A stretch of DNA of 64,000 bases, taken from NCBI GenBank assembly GCA_947561395.2, contig OX387186.1, positions 10,839,888 through 10,903,887 on the forward strand, given 5' to 3'. How positions within the stretch are numbered: the stretch's first letter is position 1; every line of letters begins with the position of its first letter. Below are positions 34,740 through 46,198 of the stretch, in pieces. A program made the position numbers and the translations under genes. Source of the DNA: Buxus sempervirens. Taxonomy: Eukaryota; Streptophyta; Magnoliopsida; Buxales; Buxaceae. The notes beneath the pieces were generated by a model, which had not been told where the DNA came from, ran no database searches, and saw only the letters and a program-made list of their open reading frames with translations.

Positions 34740-35280
34740 GAAGTTCCTAATCCAAAATAATTTCCAAAAGAGGCCTAACCCGAATTAAGTCTGCTCAGTA
34801 CTTGTTGATGTCTCAGACAAACCAAACAAAGTCAAGTCATACTGATACATGTGTACATGTGTGTACAAGTAGTGCTTAATTTTTAGAGTGTCATCTTTTC
34901 CCCTTTTTCCCTTATTTTGTTTCGATATTAAGGACTCTCTTTATTATTAATTTTTTAAGGGTATCAATAATCCTTTTGTGATTTAGATGTTTTACAAGTA
35001 ATTATAATTTTGTAATACATACATACATACATACATGCATATGAGAAATGTCGGTGTAATTAATCATAAATCAAGGTTAGAGGAATATAGTACGTGGTAT
35101 GCTAAATTAATTGCTAATTTTCCAATAGGCAGAATTTGTGTGAAATTTGACCTAATGTGACCCAAATCAAACTGAATCTGTAATCCGAGTTTGGTTGTAT
35201 GGGTTTAGGGGGGAGGTTGGTTTTCAACTTGCTTTGGGTTGACTTTCATAACCAAGTTGCAGAAGATTTCAACCCCTAGG
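34740..35280. mobile_element. Decayed hAT-like MITE of the TAGGGGTG family
   Basis: Phrases AGTCTGCTCAG, AACCAAACAAAG and, at the right, TTTGGTTGTATGGGTTTAG and CAACCCCTAG parallel the element at 27679-28214. Ends are blurred and a tetranucleotide ACAT run (about 35016-35036) lies within. Confidence 0.45.
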
Positions 35281-35679
35281 ATAAAAATCAACTACAAAGC
35301 TATTTTCAAAAAAAAAAAATTTTTTTTTTCTATTTTATGCATAATCTCCGATGTACCCACTGTAGGAACTAAAGTCAATGAGGGGAAATACACACGTAGC
35401 AAAAGAATTAAATAATTGGATGCAATTAATTACGACATAAAGGCAAAAAAAATGAAAATGAAGGACAATTTGAGCAATAGAAGGTAGTTATATATAGAAG
35501 GAGATAAAAGTAAATAGAACAAGAATTAAATATTTTTTTAGATAATAGGAGGTAGTTATTTAAGGAAAGATGAAAGTGAATAGAATAAAAAATATGGGAC
35601 AATTTAGAGGCCATTTGGTAACGTTTTCAACTGTTTTTGAGTTTTTTGAAAACAGGTGACAAGAAACCCGTTTGGTAAC

Positions 35680-38178
35680 TGTGCGCACCCCGATTTCGGG
35701 CCGCACGACGAGGTGCACGCGAAGTGATGCTCGCCTCGGGACTGATTTGGAGTCGCCACTGCCTGAGAGGTGCAAGCAGACACAAAAGGGGCACCTATTC
35801 GGGCTTAATTATTCTGGTCTGCGGCTTATTAGAGTTCTGAGCAAGTTCTCGGTTACGTCTAGGGAAGCCCGAAGACACCCTAGCCTGCCCCGTCGATTGA
35901 CAGGTCCCGTGGGTCTCCTTGGTTTGAGTCAACTTAGTTTTCACCCAATTCCTAAACCAACATGCACACTTATTTAGTCTAAGTGGGGACCATTGATGGT
36001 GTGGGTTCCCCTTTTTATTTGATTTTATCTTTTATTATTTGGTGAAGTGAGTCGGCTACGGGCCCTGTTGGAAGGCCCGTTAGGACCCAAATTGGGCTTA
36101 AGTCAAGCCCAAGGCCCAGTCCGGGTTATTGGGTAACCCTTATTGGATTTTGGCTATTTGGTTTAAAGATTTATTGAATATTCACAAAGTTAGTGGGTTG
36201 AAGTTTTTTAGGGCCCACTGGGCTTGGATTTGGCCTAAGGGTAATTTAATCAAGTGGCCTTGGCCCATTTGTAAAAACGGGTTTTGGTTGGGCCAAACGG
36301 GATGTAGGCCCCATTGGAGGGCCTACGAAGCCTTGTGGGCCCACTTAGGCCTACAGTCTCAAAATGGGCTTGGAAAAGTCCAAGAAGCCCGATTGGGTCA
36401 AGTCTTACAGCAATGGGTCGGATTGGGTCCAACCAGGTCCAAAAAAAGTTGATCTTAAGTTACTTTATCGAGTGACTGTATTTAATTCACGGTCTAGTCA
36501 AAACCGTAATTTTAATACGGTTCAGGCCAGACCGTGGATTAACTACGGGCAAGCCTGAACCGCTCTGAGTATACGGTTTTTACTCCATTTCGCCGTTTTG
36601 TTCCGACTTCGATTGAGATCACTCCGGTAGGTCTCCTGGGGTGTCCAACTTCCTCGGTTGAAGTTTCCAGCATCTCAGTTATAGTGCAAATGTCCTTATT
36701 TGCCCTCAAGCTCTCTTTCTTTCCTCCTTTTCAAGTTTTATGACAAGATGAAATCTCACTTTTCCTTCACTTGGTTGAATCATTTGCAGGATGTGAAAGG
36801 AAGAAGAAATGGATTGGGGTTACACCAGATAATCCAAAGAGGACAGACCCCTCTTGCATTTACAAATAAGATCATTCAAATTAAAATATGTTAGTTCCCA
36901 TATTTTCTTTGGATCCACTCTTTACCTTCTCCGTAAAGAAACACTTACTCACATGGGAGGATCCCCGGCACAAGTGGACAAACAGATTAGTGGAGATATA
37001 AGAAAATAAGAGAAATTCAAAGTTGTACAAATGAGGAAATTCACATATGTATATTAAAAAAGAGAAATGTTACCACACTATTAATTCTTTGATTTGAGGA
37101 TGTCAGGCTTCTCCGAGAATTTCGGCAGTGCTCCCGCGTCTCCTTGAGTTTCCAAATTGGGTTTTGAAAGGGGTTCTCTTAGCTTCAGGTTGAAAGAGTG
37201 GAAGAAAGAGAGGTTATGCAAGGTTTACTGACAACCTAAGGATATTTTGGGTATTATTTTGGGCTGGTGAGGTTCCGGCAGAACTTGGGTAGGGATTGGA
37301 TGCAGAAATGTCGAGGAAGGAGAGGGGGGCCAGCAAGGAGGACTAACTTGTTCAAATGAGGGGGTGGCATCTCTATTTATAGGCAAAATTTTCGTGCCCG
37401 TATTTGAAGTACGGGCGTGCCTTGCCCGTACTTTAAGTACGGGCGTGCCTTGCCCGTAATTCAAATACGGGCGAAAAACGCACATTTTCAAATCTCGCAA
37501 AATCGGCCGTACGGGACGCGTGTCCCGCCGTACAGCGACACGCGTCCCCTTCTAGAAGCTTGCCCGTATTTCAAATACGGGCATGCCTCGCCCGAACTTC
37601 AAATATGGTCCAGAACGTTTTTAAAATGTTGGATTTCAAATGTTTTATTAAATCTGATTTATTTAAAGATTTTTATCCGATTTTTTGATTATTATATTAT
37701 AAAACGAGATTATTTTATTAAAATATTATTAAAAAATAAAGATATGATTTTTTATTTATTTAATTCATTTATTCTGCTTTTTGCTGCTGTTTTGCCACAT
37801 GGGCAGCTTTCTTAAAACTTCAACTACCCATAACTTTTCCGTCTGATGTCCGATTTCAGCAAATTTGGTGTCGTTGGAATCGGCTCGAAACCCACTATCC
37901 ACTGGGATCAAATTGGGCAATTGAATTGGGGTCGAGCAAAAAGTCAACTTTCTCTCCCCCAAAAGTTTGACTGACTCATAACTTCCTCATCTGGACTCCG
38001 ATTCCAGCAAACTCAGTTGCGTTAGAACCGTGTCGAAATGCTCTTTTCAATGAAAGGGAGTTTGATGGCCAATTTTCTTTGGATCAAAAAGTCAAATTTT
38101 GGCCCCCTCAGGGTTTGAATTTTTTAATTAAAATTTCATTTTTTGCATTTTTTGGGGTGCAAAAATCAGGTGCTAACA
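35680..38178 (-). mobile_element. Solo LTR, about 2.5 kb, Ty3/Gypsy-type (possibly Tat lineage)
   Basis: Fossil. The ends are TGTGCGCACCCC and GGTGCTAACA, with a 5-bp target duplication GTAAC on each side (35675-35679, 38179-38183). A TATA-type motif in minus orientation (near 37373) suggests the LTR reads on the minus strand. No internal coding region or second LTR is present, so it is a solo LTR left by recombination. It landed in the left subterminal repeats of the Harbinger-like element and is younger than it. Assignment to Tat rests only on LTR length and terminal sequence. Confidence 0.8.
37395..37582. repeat. Array of 21-bp near-palindromes inside the solo LTR
   Basis: Four GCCCGTA-(7 bp)-TACGGGC palindromes, three of them at a 28-bp period (about 37396, 37424, 37452) and one at about 37562. 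Each could form a small cruciform or a dimeric protein site. Confidence 0.8.
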
Positions 38179-38646
38179 GTAACCATTGCTGTTTTTTTTG
38201 GGATTTTGAAAACAGGTGATAAAAAACCCATTTGGTAACAATTACTGTTTTTTGGGTTTTGTTATGTATGTTTGTTTATAATTATAATAATTTTTTACAG
38301 TTATTTCAATTAAAAAAAATTTTATATATATTTATCTTTCATATGCAACTTTTTTTTTACAATTTTAAATTTTTTTAAATTCAAAAATTATATATATTAT
38401 TAATATTTATTATATATAGCTATATATAAAAAGAGGGCTTACACCCTCCTTTCAAAAACGAAGGGTTTATTTCAAAAAGGAGGAGCATAAGCCCTTTGTT
38501 CTGTACGTTATGGTAGCAGCGAGAGACTCAAGGAACAGCCCTTTGTCTTCCTTTTAAGTACCCCATTTTTGTCTTTCGTGCTCTCTTCGGTCTACTTTGG
38601 AACTCTCTTAAGATCATAATTCAGAGGATATTCTCTTTCTCCTTGA

Positions 38647-39141
38647 ATGGCTTCTTTTGTTTCTTTTGCCGTTGTTATCCTTGGATTAATCTTCTTCGTC
38701 AACAATGCTTCTTCGCAAAAGTCACTTCTAGCCTCAGACGAGCAAGAAGCTGTGTACCAAGTACTGGAAGCGATTAACTCTACCATAGACTGGCGGTTTC
38801 TCTTCCTTGCTGAAGACTTCTGCAATTCCGCTACCCATGGTGTTGTCTGCGGTTTTTCCGACGATAGAAATGGGAACACGAACCTACACATTATGAAGCT
38901 CAACTTCGGTTACATTTCAGATTACTCTACAAACCCTCATTGCAGTGTTAACTCTATTTTCACCCCTCGTCTCTCCGCCTTTCCCTACCTTCAGAAGCTG
39001 TTCTTCTACAAACGCTTCACTGGTACGGTTATCTCGTTCCCGCCGTTCTCTCTCCCTCCCTCTCTGTCTTCTCTCATCGTTCCCGCTGTTGGATCAGCCA
39101 ATTTGACAGCGAAGGTAGTGTGTAGAGTCATCAAGGGGTGA
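38647..39141 (+). pseudogene. N-terminal fragment of an LRR receptor-like protein gene (RLP29/PII-like), captured in a transposon
   Basis: A 164-aa frame starting MASFVSFAVVILGLIFFV (signal peptide) continues with EQEAVYQVLEAINSTIDWR, THGVVCGF, LHIMKLNFGYISDY and FPYLQKLFFYKRFTG. This is the LRR N-terminal cap region of RLP29 / PIRIFORMOSPORA INDICA-INSENSITIVE-like proteins. Homology stops near residue 135; the last ~25 residues (to VCRVIKG) look unrelated. The LRR array and membrane anchor are absent. It lies between the TIRs of the element at 35607-39521, with about 100 bp of apparent native 5'UTR. It may be transcribed, giving a secreted N-terminal cap only, but no function can be claimed. 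Confidence 0.75.
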
Positions 39142-39524
39142 TGCCAATGAAATCAAAAGGGCTTTTATACCCGATCAGAAAACAAATGATTTGTTTTAAA
39201 CCCTCGGCAAAATCAAGAAATTACAGCAAGCTGTGACGAAGAACGTTTTGAATTGAAACTGAAAGAAGAAGATTGAGAGAGAGGATGACATCAGAAGTCG
39301 AGAAGAACTCGACTAAGAATATTACAAAAAAGCCATCATCAAAAAACGCAACAAAACGGTTTTGCGTTTTTAAAAACCTATATTTTTGGTTTTTAAAAAT
39401 CGGGATGATTTTGAACCGTTTTTTCTAAAAACAATTTGAAAACGAACAATACCAAACATGTTTTTAGTTTTCTATGTTTAAAAACGGAAAACGATTTCTG
39501 AACACGTTCCCAAACACCCTCTTA

Positions 39525-40450
39525 AATAGCAAAGAATCTCAAGGGTAGGCTACTAGGCTCTATATAATAGATAGATTAGTCCCATTGCAAAACCTTGGAT
39601 CATTTAATTAAAAATATATAAAAGTGTAAATGCAATCTCAAAATTTTCTAAAACCCCGGAAAAGAAAACTTGAATTTAACATGTTGAAAGAATTTTTTTT
39701 TTGAATTTTTTTCATTTATCAGCAAAATTAAAACGATAAATTGTTAGTTTCTCCGTTGTCTACGTCATTCCGACTGTTATTATTATGACCGTTTTCACTC
39801 ATTCTTATGAGTCAAACGTTGAGATATATAGCGAAAGTAACGGAATCGTAACCATAACACATAAAAATCTCAGACTTAAATTTGAACAAATTTTGCAAGA
39901 TATGACCAACAGTTATCCATCTTTCCTATGCCAACCAGTAGAACTTTTAGCACCCCAAAAGCACGCTTTCCACCGGTGGTCCATCCTGATAAAGCCCACC
40001 CACCGTTGAACTCCAACGCGAGGGCGAGAGAATGTGAACCCATGCACTCCACCAGCCCACGCCTAAAACTTCCAAAACTCACATACTATATCTTCTCGAG
40101 CTGTAGCCAGCGCCCAGTGGCATAACTAGGATTTTCATTTAGGGTAGGCAAAGTACATCTTTGAACTAGAGATAAGAAGATAAGTGGTTGTGACTAAAGA
40201 GATAGTGGGGGCAAATTAAAAATTTTAAAGCTCAAAATTATATATATATATATGTTAAGTATACAATAATTTTTTGTAATTTTTGCATGCGCAGTGGTCC
40301 ACCCTAAGCTCTATGTAGCTCAGCCCCAGCCTATACCTAGTCTTAGTTTTAGAAACTCTGAGGTCTACACAACTTGATTGAAAGGAATGCAATGCAAAGA
40401 GTGGGAAAACTTTTTCATTAGATAATGAAAGCTTGGGCAAAAGATGAGTT
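39525..40450. other. Intergenic spacer
   Basis: No gene or recognisable element. A (TA)n run lies near 40238-40253. Confidence 0.4.
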
Positions 40451-40591
40451 CACATCGTTTGCAGCGCATGCACATAGGCTATAACAGATGTACAACAAGA
40501 GACGTGATGTAAGGCCCACCAAATATTCACTTTGGTAGGCCCCACGCATTAAAGTATTATGTCTCTTGCTGCGCATGCTGCAGACGATGTG
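40451..40591. mobile_element. Hairpin MITE (about 141 bp)
   Basis: Left CACATCGTTTGCAGCGCATG and right GCATGCTGCAGACGATGTG are inverted. Pairing continues inward: CAACAAGAGAC with GTCTCTTGCTG, and GGCCCACCAAA with TTTGGTAGGCCCC. Almost the whole element is one stem. No target duplication identified. Confidence 0.75.
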
Positions 40592-41559
40592 TAGTACAAA
40601 AGATCAACGAGAACAAGTCTTTGACATAGTGTTAAAATTAGCTTATAGTGGTGCGTTATTGATAATTCACAGGCTCGCTCCTTTGTATGTCCATCAAGGG
40701 TCATTGGTCCTGGTTTAGTTTTGAACTTCTGTTTGCTTACCTTAAAAAGGGACAAAAATGAATATAATGTGAATTAATAATCCGGGTGTCTGAGTGAGCA
40801 TGGACCGCTTCCTGTGGTCATTTTACTCGCAAGCCCAAGAAGAATGCGTTTGGTCAAATTTTTTACCCGACCCGTGTGCAACGTATAAAAGATCTCAAAC
40901 TAGATAGTATTCCCCCTAAGATGGCTAATTCATGTACTTCTAGTTCTTAAGAGTAAAAAAACAAAATGAAAAACCAAAATTCCCTTGTCCTACAAATCCA
41001 ATACTCTTAACAAAGTTTTCACTTAATAGAAAGATAATGAGGTTGCTACATGGGATGATGCATCCTGCACTAGTTATTGATAAGACCCGAGTTCCACTCT
41101 CGTCACTATGAAAGGAAATAATGCTTGACAAACCACCTCCAACTGAGACATAGGTAGCCAAGACTTGCAGTCCTTCTCATGACGTCAATGGAGGTAAGTA
41201 GATGGGTGTGTGAAGTCACCGGGGCCGGACAAGGAAGTGCCTATATTTGATGTAAAAATAAAAAACCAACAGAAAGAAAAAATTATATAGAGAAAAACAA
41301 GGAGATTTAACTCTAATTAGATGAAGAGCTTTTCTGGTCTTATTTCTCCCCAAAAAGTCCGGCCCACCAATGGAGAATTAGAGAGACCTATAGATCAGGA
41401 CAAAAGAATCCCGAAAGTAGAAACTCCAAGATTAGTGGGAATCCCATCTATCACTCAAATCAAAATCCTCCACTTGTGCAAGCTTTGAATATAATCCTAT
41501 AAAATCCCAATCTCAATCCAAGATTCTTCACAAGATTACAAGAGGGAGAGGAAGAAAGG
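40592..41559. promoter_or_regulatory. Upstream region of the SBT5.6-like subtilase
   Basis: About 1 kb with no gene. A likely TATA box (CCTATAAAATCC, near 41495-41506) lies about 55-65 bp upstream of the ATG at 41560, implying a very short 5'UTR. Confidence 0.45.
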
Positions 41560-44500
41560 ATGAGAAACATTTCTATTTTCAGTTTCTTTCTCTTCCTTCT
41601 CCCTCTGTTAGCATCATGCGCAGAACCCCAGGTTCTAATACTTTTACATCCTCCTGTTTTTTATGTTTCTCATATCCTTTAACGATGAACGTCACTGTAA
41701 TTTTACACCCAAACACATGATCTTCACAGGTTTATATCGTATACTTTGGAGACCACAGAGGAGGGATTCCATCGCAGGAGATCCATGACACCCACCATTC
41801 GTATCTACTCTCTGTAAAGAACACCCACGAAGACGCTAAAGCTTCTCTTATCTACAGTTACAAGAACAGCATTAATGGCTTTGCAGCATTACTTACCCCG
41901 GATGAAGCCACCAAGCTATCTGGTAATTAATGAAAACTCCGGACTGGTTGATGTTCATGATTCTTGTTTTACTCCTGCTTTTTGGTTATCGATTCCTAAA
42001 TTTTTTTCCTTCTTTTCGCAGGTATGGATGGAGTTAGGTCGGTGTTTCCAAGCCACCCAAACAAGTATTCCCTTCATACTACAAGATCATGGGAATTTGT
42101 AGGCCTGGAAGAGGGAAAAAGAGGTGGGAAGCACTTGAAGAGGAGGGGAGGATTATTACAAGAGGCCGAATATGGACAAGATATCATTGTGGGGCTGTTG
42201 GATTCTGGTAGCCACGATTTATGCCTTATCTTCTTTGTAGTTGTATGAAAGCTCTCTCTCTCTATCTCTCTCTCCCCCTCTCTCTCTCTCTCTCTCACAT
42301 ACACAATCACACAACATGAACACATATGATTACGTAATAAGAAAAAAGGCATGATGGGGTCACTGCATGATTGAAGGCATTCTTGTTGCATGTGATGATG
42401 CATGTGATGATCACTGAGGTTTTTGTCAGGTATATGGCCGGAATCAAAGAGCTTCAGTGATGAAGGATTAGGCCCAGTGCCAAAATCATGGAAAGGAATC
42501 TGTCAAGAAGGACCTGATTTCAACTCATCCCACTGTAATAGGTGACCTTTCTTGCCTATATCTCCCTAAAAAACTTTTTTATTTTTTGGCTCTCTCTTTA
42601 GTCTGATAGCTAGAAGTGTTTGAGAGACACGTGAAGTGATGTGGTACAGATAACTGTCAATAATCTACACATTAATGTCTCAGTTTTTTGTTTAAAACTT
42701 CACTATTTTAAATCCGAATGGTAAATCTATATATAATCTTCATTGTGTTCTTTAGAAATATTGAAAATTTTCATATTCCAAGTTGTCAAATTTCTAATCG
42801 ACTATAAATTAATCTAGACTAGATGGTTATCTTTGCAACTTAGCTTTCTTGGCCAGGCTTCAATAATCTTATGCATGCTTAGTTCTAATATTAAAATCCC
42901 CCCTCCCAAAACCCACAAAAAAAAGAAAGGAAAATTACAGCAAATTCAATAATGAAAAATAACAATAGTGATGATTTAGAAGAAATTTCTAGCATAATTG
43001 TACAATAAGCAGGACTTTATTTTTAAGCATTGCGTTGTTGGGCTACTGTGTTTTATATTATGTCGGTTATCATTCATCTCTATGTTGGATGGATGCCTCC
43101 TTGAAGCATTGTTGTAGATTCCCACCATGAATACAGATGGATTAATATCAGCTTTTTGTCTATGTCAATATCAACAAAACAAAGATGGCATGCACCTGCC
43201 ACTTTTAGTTTTGGCTTCTTCTAAATTAGTCAGGACGGCTGACAAATCGATCACCATCTTGTGAGCTCTTCTCACTATCAAAAAAAAAACAAAATCTTGT
43301 GAACTCTTCTCTTTCCAATGCAAGCTAAATTGAGTCAGACCTTTTCGTGTCCGATAGTTCCTACCTATGCTTAGGCAATCAAGTGGGATTAAGCTTACAA
43401 GAGAGGTACCATCTTTTAATTGGCATTTGGCACTAGACACTTCTTTAAAAAACTATTTTTTCTGTTCTTCAAAATCTTATGTAAAAGTCCCATTTAAATA
43501 TGTTACTTAGAAATCTATAAAATTTTAAAAGGAAAAGGAAGAAAAAAAAAACCTTATGTGGCATTCCAAAGCTTTAGATTAGGAAAAAAAACCAATATAG
43601 ATAGATTATTGGGGCCTACATGGTTTAGGGCTCGGTTATCAAATTGATGGTTTGAATTGGTGAGATTTTTCATCCATTTAACAAAATGGTTTGTCAGAAC
43701 AATAACAAATAGGAGCTAGTGTGACAAAACAGAAACCTTTCACCTCAAAGTTATCAAAGAGAACATTTTAGGGTTTCATCCATTTTTAGATAGGACAATT
43801 AATACTAGTTTAATGGAAGCAAGAAGAGAAGTGCTCCATTAACTCCTTTGTAATATTATCATTCTAGCTAACTGCAGTCATCCAAGATACATGTATATTT
43901 ATATGTTTCAAACTTCTGTAAACCTAGTTTGCGAATATCTTACTAGCTTTTACAATTAATTAAAATGAATGCCACCATCAACTAGGTCTTTGAACTGTCT
44001 ACATCTATGCATTTATCTGTGTGAATGATGCATACACAAACCTATCAGAATTGTGTCTTCAAAACTTGGCAGGAAATTGATTGGAGCTCGGTACTACCTC
44101 AAGGGTCATGAGGCACACTACGGCCCTCTCAACACCACAAATGACTACCCATCCCCTCGTGATCACGATGGCCATGGCTCTCACACATCCTCTATTTTAG
44201 GAGGTCGAACAGTCACCGATGTCTCTGCGCTTGGCGGGTTTGCCCAAGGCACAGCCTCCGGCGGAGCACCGCTCGTGCGTCTTGCCATGTACAAGGTATG
44301 CTGGGCAATTCCAGGTCAGGATCCTGTAGATGGCAACACTTGCTCTGAGACAGACATGCTTGCTGCAATCGACGACGCCCTCGCCGATGGCGTAGATGTC
44401 CTAAGTATCTCCATAGGATCAAAAAAACCTTATCCATACATGGAGGACGGGATTGCCATTGGTGCACTGCATGCTGCCAAGAAGAATGTGGTGGTAGCAT

Positions 44501-46198
44501 GCAGCGCCGGTAACGAGGGACCTGCACCGGCCACTGCTTCTAACCTGGTTCCATGGATTGTCACAGTTGCTGCCAGCAGTGTAGACCGCACCTTCTCTTC
44601 ACCAGTTATACTAGGAAACCACATGCTTGTAGAGGTAAAAGAGCAATTTAATTAATTAGTTTCTTCTTACTTGATTACCACATGTTTTCTGTTTACATTT
44701 GGACTCAATCTCAGGGCCAAACAGTAACTCCATACAAGCTGAAGAGGATGAGTTATTCACTAGTTTATGCTGGTCGCATAGAAAATCCAGGCACGGCAAA
44801 AAATGCTTCCGGGTAGCTCCTCCCATTAATTCTTTTGTGAAAGAGCAAAGCAACAAGTGAAATTTTACTGTCTTTTAAAGATCTTTATTCTTAGTTTTGG
44901 ACTTTTTACAGGCAATGCCTCCCTGGTTCCCTGTCTCCCCATAAGGCCAAAGGAAGGATAGTGATGTGCATGAGAGGAGCTGGGACCAGAGTTGGGAAAG
45001 GAATGGAGGTGAAGAGAGCTGGTGGTGCTGCTATGATCCTTGGAAACAGTCCTGTGAATGGCGATGAGATATCGGTTGATGCACATGTCCTTCCAGCAAC
45101 AGCAGTGGTAGCCAAAAATGCCATCAAAATTTTGAAATACATCAAATCTACGAAGTATCCAGAGGCCTCGATCGTTCCTGGAGAGACGCTGTTAAATACT
45201 AAACCTGCGCCTTCCATGGCCTCATTCTCCTCTACAGGTCCAAATGCTCTTGAACCCAATATTCTCAAGGTATGGCCTAATTTGAACTAAACACACTTGT
45301 TTTGAAATCCAAAACTCATTTACTTGACTCAAAATTTTCAATTGTCATGTGTATTTTTGCTACAGCCTGACATTACAGGACCAGGATTGAACATCTTGGC
45401 AGCATGGAGTGAAGTATCAGCTCCCACAAAATTGCTGGCTGATCATCGAGTTGTCAAGTATAATATTCTCTCTGGAACTTCAATGTCATGCCCTCATGTG
45501 GGTGCCGCAGCTGCCCTTCTCAAGGCCATCCACCCCACTTGGAGTGCTGCTGCCATAAGATCTGCCCTCATGACAACAGGTACCCTGGAACATCAATCAA
45601 AAATAGAATGCAAAATTATACATATATTTTTGTAATGCTAAACAGTCTCTGAAGTTGTTTAACATTTGGAACCACAGCTGGTCTGAGAAACAACCTGGGT
45701 ACTCCATTGACTGATGCTTCCGGAAAACTAGCAAACCCCTTCAACTTTGGCTCCGGTCACCTTAGGCCGATAAAGGCGGCAGATCCCGGCCTGGTGTACG
45801 ACGCCTCTTACACCGACTACCTGCTCTTCCTATGCAGTAGTGGAGTGAAGGACTTTGATCCTTCCTTCAAGTGCCCAAAGGTTTCACCCTCACCCAGCAA
45901 CCTCAACTATCCATCCCTTACAATTGCCAAGATTAACGGCACTGTGACAGTGAAGAGGACAGTAACTAACGTGGGTGGTGGCAAGAGCTTGTACTTTGCA
46001 CGTGTTAGACCTCCAGTTGGGTATTCTGTTAAGATCTGGCCAAGTATTCTACATTTTACTCATGCTGGGGAGAAGAAGAGCTTCACAATAAAAGTAACTG
46101 CAAAAAAAGGCATGAAAGATGAGTATGCATTTGGTTTTTACACATGGACTGATGGGATTCACACCGTGAGAAGTCCCATGGTATTCTCTTCAGCTTAA
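41560..46198 (+). CDS. Subtilisin-like serine protease, SBT5.6-like (9 exons, 771 aa)
   Basis: Exons 41560-41631, 41730-41922, 42022-42207, 42430-42541, 44073-44634, 44715-44812, 44912-45269, 45366-45579, 45678-46198; total 2316 nt, consistent phases. Order: signal peptide ([18 protein letters not shown]), I9 propeptide ([12 protein letters not shown] ... [14 protein letters not shown]), then the S8 catalytic domain with Asp in GLLDSGIWPES, His in [11 protein letters not shown], Asn in CSAGNEGP and Ser in [11 protein letters not shown], an inserted PA-type region ([13 protein letters not shown]), and a C-terminal fibronectin III-like domain ([20 protein letters not shown]). The product would be a secreted apoplastic endoprotease. 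All catalytic residues are present. FSSTGPN and PDITGPG replace the usual FSSRGPN and PDITAPG. Intron 4 is 1.5 kb. Assignment to SBT5.6 is by resemblance. Confidence 0.95.
42250..42297. repeat. (CT)n microsatellite in subtilase intron 3
   Basis: CT/TCTC run with two short interruptions, just downstream of exon 3. Confidence 0.85.
42542..44072. other. Subtilase intron 4 (1.5 kb)
   Basis: Non-coding and AT-rich. No transposon ends or nested gene recognised. Confidence 0.7.

Larger units (their letters stand above)
35607..39521. mobile_element. Pack-type Harbinger-like element carrying a host gene fragment
   Basis: Terminal repeats GAGGCCATTTGGTAACG (35607) and CGTTCCCAAACACCCTC (ends 39521) are inverted, flanked on both sides by TTA (35604-35606, 39522-39524), the PIF/Harbinger target. 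The left subterminal zone is a tandem of a 60-75 bp unit (CATTTGGTAAC ... GAAAACAGGTGA), about three copies if the later LTR insertion is discounted. The right zone is rich in AAAACG. Inside lies the 5' end of an LRR receptor-like gene (38647-39141) and no transposase, so the element must have been mobilised in trans. Confidence 0.75.

Noticed and set aside
44213-44624. Antisense open frames over the subtilase catalytic exon
   Set aside because: Shadows of a well-supported coding exon in the other strand.
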